Assembly (NCBI GenBank): GCA_959599615.1 | Contig: CAUGKA010000012.1 | Coordinates: forward strand, 1 to 23,224 | DNA length: 23,224 bases | Source: an uncultured Collinsella sp. | Lineage (GTDB): Bacteria > Actinomycetota > Coriobacteriia > Coriobacteriales > Coriobacteriaceae | Reading direction: 5' to 3' | Part shown: positions 14,392-20,610 of the stretch, in pieces | Position numbering within the stretch: the stretch's first letter is position 1 | Layout of the letters: each line of letters begins with the position of its first letter | Made by a program: the position numbers and the translations under genes | The notes under the pieces: model-generated | Database searches by the model: none | Told to the model about the DNA's origin: nothing | What the model saw: the letters and a program-made list of their open reading frames with translations, nothing else

Positions 14392-15849
14392 ATGAGCGAC
14401 TGCGAATCCATGCCTGCCGAGGTGCGCGACCGCCTGCGCTCCATTCCCGCTGTCCACGAGCTGCTGGCGGAGTGGCCGGTCATGAAGGCTGCCGGCGATG
14501 CGGGCGATAAGATCGTGCGTGAGGCGATCGATGTCGAGCTCGATGCCGAGCGCGCGGCGATTCGCTCCGGCGTTCCCGCAAGGAACAAGCGCGAGCTCGC
14601 CTTGGCCATTGAGCGGCGGTGCCACCGCCTGTCGCTGCCGACCCTGCGTCCCGCCGTCAACGCGACAGGCGTTGTGATTCACACCAATCTGGGCCGTGCT
14701 CCGCTCGCTCCCGCAGCGGTGCAGGCGGTGACCGACGTTGCCCGCAGCTACAGCACGCTCGAGTATGACGTCGCGACTTGCGCTCGCGGGGGCCGTAAGG
14801 AACATGCCGCGCGCCTGCTGCGCACACTCACGGGGGCGCAGGACGCCTTGGTTGTCAACAATAACGCTGCGGCGGTGCTGTTGGTGCTTGCCGCGCATGC
14901 ATGCGGCAAAGAGGTCATCGTGAGCCGCGGCGAGCTTGTCGAGGTGGGCGGGAGCTTCCGCATCCCCGACATCATGGCAGCCTCGGGTGCCAAGCTTGTC
15001 GAGGTGGGCTCCACCAACCGCACGCATCTGGACGATTACCGAAGCGCCATTACGCCCAACACGGCGATGATCCTGAAAGTTCATCCTTCAAACTACCGTA
15101 TCGAGGGCTTCCACGAGGAGGTTTCGGCGGCGGAGCTTTCTGCGCTGGCGCATGAACACGGCCTTTTGCTTTACGAGGACCAAGGCTCGGGCGCTTTGCT
15201 TGCAGATGGGGTGCTCGCCGATGCGGGGGAGAGACCCACGTCCGCCTCGCTTTGCGCCGGCGTCGACGTTGTCTCGTGCTCGGGGGACAAACTGCTCGGT
15301 GCTTCGCAGGCGGGCATTATCCTCGGCAGCGCCCAGGCGATCGCCGCCTGCGCCTCTCATCCGCTTATGCGCGCGCTTCGCCCCGGCAAGCTCACGCTCG
15401 CGGCGCTCGAGGCCACCCTGCGCTTATATGTGGCCAGTTCTGATACGGCACATCGGGAGATCCCGGTGCTCAACATGCTTTCCGGCGCGCCGGCTCCGCT
15501 CGAGCGTCAGGCAAAGCGCCTGCATGACCGCATGCTGCGCAAACTTCGCGAGTCTCAGTGCGAGGACGCGGTGGAGTTGCAGGTTGTCGAGGGCGTCTCT
15601 GCTCCGGGAGGCGGTTCGCTGCCGACCGTCGAGCTCCCAACTTTTTGCGTTGCCGTTTGCCCCGTCGATGGGCGCCTATCTGCCGATGGCCTGAAGCGCG
15701 CCATGGTTCAGGAACCCGACATGCCGGTCGTCACGCGCGTGCGGCACGAACAGGTGCTGTTTGACGTCCGCACGCTTTTGCACGATACCGACCTTGATCT
15801 GTGCGCGTCTGCGTTGGTCGATGCCGTGCGGGCGGGTTTGCGTCGATGA
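14392..15849 (+). CDS. selA: L-seryl-tRNA(Sec) selenium transferase SelA
   Basis: A 485-residue PLP enzyme that converts seryl-tRNA(Sec) to selenocysteyl-tRNA(Sec) with selenophosphate. Seen are an N-terminal tRNA-binding region, NATGVVIHTNLGRAPLAP, SYSTLEYD, the alanine-rich loop VVNNNAAAVLLVLAA and the PLP site CSGDKLLGASQAG with Lys300 (commonly GDKLLGGPQAG). The ATG at 14392 follows GAAAGG at 6-nt spacing; the frame is open further upstream but without a supported start. It overlaps selB by 4 nt, with tRNA-Sec just after, so the three form a Sec decoding unit. Confidence 0.95.
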   Translation: MSDCESMPAEVRDRLRSIPAVHELLAEWPVMKAAGDAGDKIVREAIDVELDAERAAIRSGVPARNKRELALAIERRCHRLSLPTLRPAVNATGVVIHTNLGRAPLAPAAVQAVTDVARSYSTLEYDVATCARGGRKEHAARLLRTLTGAQDALVVNNNAAAVLLVLAAHACGKEVIVSRGELVEVGGSFRIPDIMAASGAKLVEVGSTNRTHLDDYRSAITPNTAMILKVHPSNYRIEGFHEEVSAAELSALAHEHGLLLYEDQGSGALLADGVLADAGERPTSASLCAGVDVVSCSGDKLLGASQAGIILGSAQAIAACASHPLMRALRPGKLTLAALEATLRLYVASSDTAHREIPVLNMLSGAPAPLERQAKRLHDRMLRKLRESQCEDAVELQVVEGVSAPGGGSLPTVELPTFCVAVCPVDGRLSADGLKRAMVQEPDMPVVTRVRHEQVLFDVRTLLHDTDLDLCASALVDAVRAGLRR

Positions 15850-17816
15850 GTGCGCGTGAGCTTGTCGAATGTCCCGTTGTCGTCGGGACGGCGGGGCACG
15901 TCGACCACGGAAAGTCAGCCCTTATCGAGGCGCTGACCGGCAAAAATCCCGACCGCCTGGAGGTCGAACGGCGCCGAGGCATGACCACGGAGCTGGGTTT
16001 TGGCGAGCTGGCGCTGCCGAGCGGCAAGATTGTCGGCTTGGTCGACGTGCCCGGGCATGCGCACTATCTGCGCGCGATGGTGCAGGGCGCCACGGGCATC
16101 GACGTGGCCGTGCTGGTGGTTTCGGCCGTGGAGGGTGTGATGCCGCAGACCCGCGAGCACGTGCGCGTGCTGGAGCTGTTGGGTGTGACGCATATGGTGG
16201 TGGCGCTGACTATGTGCGACCTGGCCGACGACGAGACGGCGGAGCTCGCCGAGCTCGACGTCGAGGCATTTCTTGAGGGGACCGTGTTTGCGGGGGTACC
16301 GGTCGTGCCGGTGTCCTCCAAGACGGGTGAGGGCCTGGGCGAGCTGCTCGCGGTGCTCGATGACGCGATTTGCTCGTGCCTGTCGGAGCGCCTAGAGGCG
16401 ACTGCGGGCTCGGGCGATACGCCCCGTCTCCCTATCGACCGCTGCTTTAGTATCCGCGGCACCGGAACCGTCGTGACGGGCACGCTGCACGACGGGCCTG
16501 TATCGGTTGGCGACGAGCTTGTCGCACTGCCGTCGCGAACGCACTGTCGCGTGCGTGGCATGCAAGTTCACGGGGATACCCAGCGCGCGGTTCCGGGTCA
16601 GCGTGTCGCCCTGAACCTGGTGGGTGATGGCGTGGCGCACCTCAAGCGCGGCGAGATGCTCGGCGTCGAGGGTTGCGTGGGGCAGACGCTGCGCTTTTTG
16701 ATGTGGCTGACATATGTGGGGCACGACGGCGCGCGATCCGGCGTTCTTGCCTCGGGCACGCGCGTGCACGTGATGGCGGGCACGGCCGAGGTGCTCGGTC
16801 GCATTATGCTTTTGGACGACGAGCCGCCCCTCGCGGTCGGCGAGACGCGTGTGGTGCAGGTGCGCTTGGAGCGGCCGTTGCCGTTGCGCGCCGGCGATCA
16901 TGCCGTCATCCTGTCGCACTCTCCGATTTCGCTGCTCGGCGGCGGACGCGTTCTTCTTTCGCGGTGCCGCCGCTCGCGCGACCTCTCCGCGGGCGAGTGC
17001 GCGTTGCTTGGGGCTCTGGATGCTGGCGACCGCGCCGCCGCCGTTGTCGCATGGTTGGAACTGCAGTGCCTGCCCGTGCCTGCCTCGGCCGTAACCCGTG
17101 CTCTCGATCTTTCGGGCGCCGAGGCGGCAGCGCTCCTGCACGGGACGGTTTCCTCGGGCGATGCCGTGGCGCTTCATGCCGAGCGTTCGACCGAGGAGCT
17201 CTATGCCGCCCCCGCTGTGCTCGATGCCGCCCTCGCCGCGCTCTCCGACGCGCTGGCCGCTATGCACGAGGCCGCGCCCAAGCAGACGGGTTTCACACCG
17301 GGCGAGGTCGCGCATGCCGCCTGGCCGACAGCGGGCGAAGACGTAGCGTCCGCGCTCGTCCTCGAGGGCTGTGCGCGCGGCATCTGCGCCCAGGAGGCGT
17401 CCGAGGTGTTCGACCCGCACTCTGCCGCCGCGGCGATACGCGTGGTGCGCGAGGCGAGCCAGCGTATCGTGGCCGCCCTCGACGAGGCGGGTCTCGGTGC
17501 GGCGACGCTGCCCGAGGTGGGTGAGCAGCTGCAACTCGATCGCGACGCCATGACGCGTGCCCTGCGCGAGCTTTCGCTCAACCGCGCGATCGTTAAGATC
17601 GAACGCGACGTTGCCTTGTCTGCCGCCGCCGAGGCCCATGCGCGTGAGGTCGTCGCCGCGGCTATCGAGACTGCCGGCGGCGCTGCCACCACGAGTGTGC
17701 TGCGCGAGGCCCTAGGCGTGTCGCGCAAACGAGCCATTAGCATCTTGGAGCACCTGGATGCGGTGCGTTTTACGACGCTCGACAAGGATGCCGGCGGCCT
17801 AAGATCGCTGCGCTAG
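15846..17816 (+). CDS. selB: Selenocysteine-specific elongation factor SelB
   Basis: A 656-residue GTPase that brings Sec-tRNA(Sec) to UGA codons followed by a SECIS hairpin. The EF-Tu-like part has G1 GHVDHGKS (17-24), RRGMT, G3 DVPGH (67-71) and a G4 segment reading TMCD (122-125), where the usual lysine is a methionine. Beta domains follow (SIRGTGTVVTGT), then C-terminal winged-helix repeats that bind SECIS RNA (for example GFTPGEVAHAAW and the final VSRKRAISILEHLD). The start at 15846 overlaps the selA stop (ATGA) and gives a length near other SelB proteins (614-634 in well-known ones). Confidence 0.95.
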   Translation: MSARELVECPVVVGTAGHVDHGKSALIEALTGKNPDRLEVERRRGMTTELGFGELALPSGKIVGLVDVPGHAHYLRAMVQGATGIDVAVLVVSAVEGVMPQTREHVRVLELLGVTHMVVALTMCDLADDETAELAELDVEAFLEGTVFAGVPVVPVSSKTGEGLGELLAVLDDAICSCLSERLEATAGSGDTPRLPIDRCFSIRGTGTVVTGTLHDGPVSVGDELVALPSRTHCRVRGMQVHGDTQRAVPGQRVALNLVGDGVAHLKRGEMLGVEGCVGQTLRFLMWLTYVGHDGARSGVLASGTRVHVMAGTAEVLGRIMLLDDEPPLAVGETRVVQVRLERPLPLRAGDHAVILSHSPISLLGGGRVLLSRCRRSRDLSAGECALLGALDAGDRAAAVVAWLELQCLPVPASAVTRALDLSGAEAAALLHGTVSSGDAVALHAERSTEELYAAPAVLDAALAALSDALAAMHEAAPKQTGFTPGEVAHAAWPTAGEDVASALVLEGCARGICAQEASEVFDPHSAAAAIRVVREASQRIVAALDEAGLGAATLPEVGEQLQLDRDAMTRALRELSLNRAIVKIERDVALSAAAEAHAREVVAAAIETAGGAATTSVLREALGVSRKRAISILEHLDAVRFTTLDKDAGGLRSLR

Positions 17817-17857
17817 GGGTCGTCGTATTGCTAGTTTGGTAAAATACCGCCATGTTT

Positions 17858-17954
17858 GGGAGCGGATGGGCTCCGGTGGGCCCCGCGGTCCTCAAAACCG
17901 TTGCGAGGCGTGCAAAACGTCTTGGATGTGTTCGATTCACATACGTTCCCGCCA
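17858..17954 (+). tRNA. selC: tRNA-Sec (anticodon TCA), selC
   Basis: A 97-nt tRNA including CCA with all special features of bacterial tRNA-Sec: an 8-nt acceptor strand (GGGAGCGG with ACGTTCCC; seven pairs plus an end G-A mismatch), a 6-bp D stem GGGCTC/GGGCCC with tetraloop CGGT, anticodon TCA at 17892-17894 in loop CCTCAAA, a long variable arm (CGAGGCGT with ACGTCTTG) and T arm ATGTG/CACAT. It lies about 40 nt after selB. A TAAAAT at 17840-17845 may be its own -10. Confidence 0.95.
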
Positions 17955-17965
17955 ACGCATCTTGC

Positions 17966-18008
17966 CAAAACCACCGCAAAGCTGCCTGTCCCCTTTGTGG
18001 TGGTTTTG
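17966..18008 (+). terminator. Hairpin after tRNA-Sec, probable bidirectional terminator
   Basis: CAAAACCACC (17966-17975) pairs with GGTGGTTTTG (17999-18008); after one mismatch CAAAG pairs with CTTTG. The loop is 11 nt. T and A runs form the outer stem. The loop-proximal CTGTCCCC resembles the inverted core of the palindromes at 7951 and 14230. Confidence 0.65.
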
Positions 18009-18217
18009 AAACGTGCGGGAAACAGCTTCGAAACACGCGATTTGCACGTCAGGCGCTCAAAAACGCTTCTACCTGCATCGTAATCAAAATGAAACATCCG
18101 CTCGTTGCCTTATTCGTAACTTTGTAGCAACAGTGCGATATTATCCATACACGATAAAGCTCGCGGCGCATAGGGTGCCGCGACCGACATTTTTCGTTTC
18201 CCATCATTGGAGGAAGC

Positions 18218-19573
18218 ATGAGCTACACGCAGAAAGTTCTCGACGAGCTCAAGGCCCGCTATCCCGAGCAGCCTGAGTTCATCCAGGCCGCGACCGAGAT
18301 CCTCGGCACCATCCAGCCGGCGCTCGACGCCCACCCCGAGTACGAGGAGGCCGCCCTGCTTGAGCGCCTCGTCGAGCCCGAGCGCATCGTTATGTTCCGT
18401 GTCCCCTGGGTCGACGATCAGGGCAAGGTCCAGGTCAACCGCGGCTACCGCGTCGAGTTCAACTCTGCCATTGGACCCTACAAGGGCGGCCTGCGCTTTA
18501 ACCCGACGGTCACCCTGGGTATGCTCAAGTTCCTGGGCCTGGAGCAGATCCTCAAGAACAGCCTGACCACCCTTCCCATGGGTGGCGGCAAGGGCGGCTC
18601 CGACTTTGACCCCAAGGGCAAGTCCAACAACGAGATCATGCACTTCTGCCAGTCCTTTATGACCGAGCTCTATCGCCACATCGGCCCCAACACCGACGTT
18701 CCCGCCGGCGACCTGGGCGTTGGCGGCCGTGAGGTTGCCTATATGTTCGGTCAGTACAAGCGCTTGACCAACGAGTGGACCGGCGTCCTCACCGGCAAGG
18801 GCCTCTCCTTTGGCGGCTCGCTCGCCCGTACCGAGGCCACCGGCTACGGCCTGGTCTACTTTGTGGACGAGTACCTCAAGAGCCGCGGCGACTCCTTCGA
18901 GGGCAAGAACGTCGTCGTTCACGGTTCCGGCAACGTCGCCATCTACGCGGTCCAGAAGGTCGCCCAGCTCGGTGGCAAGGTGCTCGCCTGCTCCGACACC
19001 CACGGCTGGGTCGAGGATCCCGACGGCATCGACTACACTGTGCTCGAGCACGTCTACAACAAGAAGCGCTCCGGCCACGACAAGGGCGTTACGCTTGCTA
19101 TGTACGTTGACGAGAAGCCCAAGGCTGTGTGGCACGAGGGTGACGGCCGCAGCGTGTGGCAGCTGCCCTGCGACATCGCGCTGCCCTGCGCTCGCGAGAA
19201 CACGCTGCTGTTCGAGGATGCCCAGGCGCTCGTCGCCAACGGCTGCAAGGTGGTCGGCGAGGGCGCGAACATGCCCACGACTATCGAGGCCACGACTTAC
19301 TTCCAGGAGAGCGGCGTCGCCTTTATGCCCGGCAAGGCTGCCAACGCCGGCGGCGTGCTCGTGTCCGGCCTGGAGATGAGCCAGAACGCTGAGCACCTGT
19401 CCTGGACCTTCGAGGAGGTCGACGGCAAGCTCGAGCAGCTCATGCGCGGCATGTTCCACAACGTGGACGACACCGCCAAGGAGTATGGCAAGGAGGGCAA
19501 CTTTGTCATGGGCGCCAACATCGCCGGCTTCCTGAAGGTCGCCGACGCCATGCTCGCCCAGGGCGTCTGCTAA
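18218..19573 (+). CDS. gdhA: Glutamate dehydrogenase (hexameric, probably NADP-specific)
   Basis: A 451-residue GdhA, the usual length of the approximately 450-residue bacterial NADP-dependent class. It interconverts 2-oxoglutarate plus ammonia and glutamate. Key regions are YKGGLRFNPTV, LPMGGGKGGSDFDPKGKS with the catalytic lysine (K125), DVPAGDLGVGGREV, and the nucleotide-binding VVHGSGNVAIYA. Cofactor preference is inferred from family length and similarity. TTGGAGGAAGC gives an excellent ribosome site before ATG 18218. It is a single-gene unit with its own terminator; codon use is highly biased, suggesting strong expression. Between tRNA-Sec and this gene I see no convincing promoter, though TATTAT at 18139 is possible. 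Confidence 0.95.
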   Translation: MSYTQKVLDELKARYPEQPEFIQAATEILGTIQPALDAHPEYEEAALLERLVEPERIVMFRVPWVDDQGKVQVNRGYRVEFNSAIGPYKGGLRFNPTVTLGMLKFLGLEQILKNSLTTLPMGGGKGGSDFDPKGKSNNEIMHFCQSFMTELYRHIGPNTDVPAGDLGVGGREVAYMFGQYKRLTNEWTGVLTGKGLSFGGSLARTEATGYGLVYFVDEYLKSRGDSFEGKNVVVHGSGNVAIYAVQKVAQLGGKVLACSDTHGWVEDPDGIDYTVLEHVYNKKRSGHDKGVTLAMYVDEKPKAVWHEGDGRSVWQLPCDIALPCARENTLLFEDAQALVANGCKVVGEGANMPTTIEATTYFQESGVAFMPGKAANAGGVLVSGLEMSQNAEHLSWTFEEVDGKLEQLMRGMFHNVDDTAKEYGKEGNFVMGANIAGFLKVADAMLAQGVC

Positions 19574-19600
19574 ATCTTCGCTCGACATAGCATGTGATGA

Positions 19601-19632
19601 GGCTCCCAGCTATTTCGGCTGGGGGCCTTTTT
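19601..19632 (+). terminator. Rho-independent terminator after gdhA
   Basis: GGCTCCCAGC (19601-19610) pairs with GCTGGGGGCC (19618-19627) over 10 bp with one G-U, loop TATTTCG, then TTTTT. Confidence 0.95.
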
Positions 19633-19695
19633 CTGTGGCGGCGAGGGTCGTGCGTCCTCGTTTGGTACACTTAGAGGTACTGGACAAGTGAAGAG

Positions 19696-20610
19696 ATGGG
19701 GGAGAACGTGCTCAAGTTCGGTACCTACGTCCGTGTTGGAAACGCGGCCGAAGCCTATGAGCTCTTGCAGAAGAACCGCAACAACAAGATTGTGGGCGGC
19801 GGTATCTGGATGCGCCTGGGTTCGCGTCGTGTGGCGACGGCGATTGACCTTTCGGCCTGTGGACTCGATCAGATCGAGGAGACCGAGACCGAGTTTCGCA
19901 TCGGTGCCATGTGCACCCTGCGCCAACTCGAGCGTCATGCCGGGCTCAACGCGCTTGTCAACCATGTCTTTGAGTTCGCCGTCCACGACATCGTGGGCGT
20001 GCAGCTGCGCAACACCGCCACGGTGGGCGGCAGCATCTACGGTCGCTTTGGCTTCTCGGACGTGCTCTCGGCCTTTTTGGCGCTCGATTCGTACGTTGAG
20101 CTGACGGGCGCCGGCCGCGTGCCGCTCGCCGAGTTCGTGCGGATGGGCTACGTGCGCGACGTGATCGAGCACATCGTGGTCGTTAAGCACGACTACCGTG
20201 CGAGCTACGAGGCCGTGCGCAAGGCCGCGACCGACTTCCCCTCGCTCAATGTTACCGCCGCCTGGTGGAACAACACTTGGCACGTCACCGTGGGCGCCCG
20301 CCCGCTGCGCGCGACCCTGCTGCAGGGCGTGGCGTGCGGCCTTACCAACGAGCAGCCTTCCGAGGACGAGCTTCGCGCCCTTGCTGCATCCGTGCGTGCC
20401 CTGAGCTACGGCACCAACCTGTGGGGTTCGGCCGACTACCGCCGCCGCATCTCGGCCCCGCTCGCCGTCCAGGCCGTGTGCCGCGCCGCCGGCATCGAGC
20501 TTTCGGCTGCGCTTGCCCGCGAGCTCGAGACCGTGCAGATCCCTAAGTTTGCCACGGACGAGTATTCCTGCCGCCGCGTGCCCGGCGTCGATTCTAGCGA
20601 GGTGCGCTAA
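19696..20610 (+). CDS. Molybdenum hydroxylase (xanthine dehydrogenase-type) FAD-binding subunit
   Basis: A 304-residue FAD subunit of a xanthine dehydrogenase-family enzyme. It shows the FAD-binding domain marks NKIVGGGIWMRLG (30-42) and RNTATVGGSIYGRFGFSD (105-122), followed by the C-terminal domain with DFPSLNVTAAWW. It would pass electrons from the Fe-S clusters to an acceptor. ATG 19696 is used, but its ribosome site is weak; a GTG at 19708 with GGGGGAG close upstream is an alternative. Its stop overlaps the start of the Mo subunit gene by one base (TAATG), so the two are co-translated. Confidence 0.9.
   Translation: MGENVLKFGTYVRVGNAAEAYELLQKNRNNKIVGGGIWMRLGSRRVATAIDLSACGLDQIEETETEFRIGAMCTLRQLERHAGLNALVNHVFEFAVHDIVGVQLRNTATVGGSIYGRFGFSDVLSAFLALDSYVELTGAGRVPLAEFVRMGYVRDVIEHIVVVKHDYRASYEAVRKAATDFPSLNVTAAWWNNTWHVTVGARPLRATLLQGVACGLTNEQPSEDELRALAASVRALSYGTNLWGSADYRRRISAPLAVQAVCRAAGIELSAALARELETVQIPKFATDEYSCRRVPGVDSSEVR

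Noticed and set aside
17852..18127. 91-residue plus-strand ORF and other small frames over tRNA-Sec
   Set aside because: They translate through the tRNA and its terminator; no ribosome site or motif.
18110..19588. 492-residue minus-strand ORF opposite gdhA
   Set aside because: Shadow of highly biased gdhA codons; no motifs, and gdhA is unmistakable.
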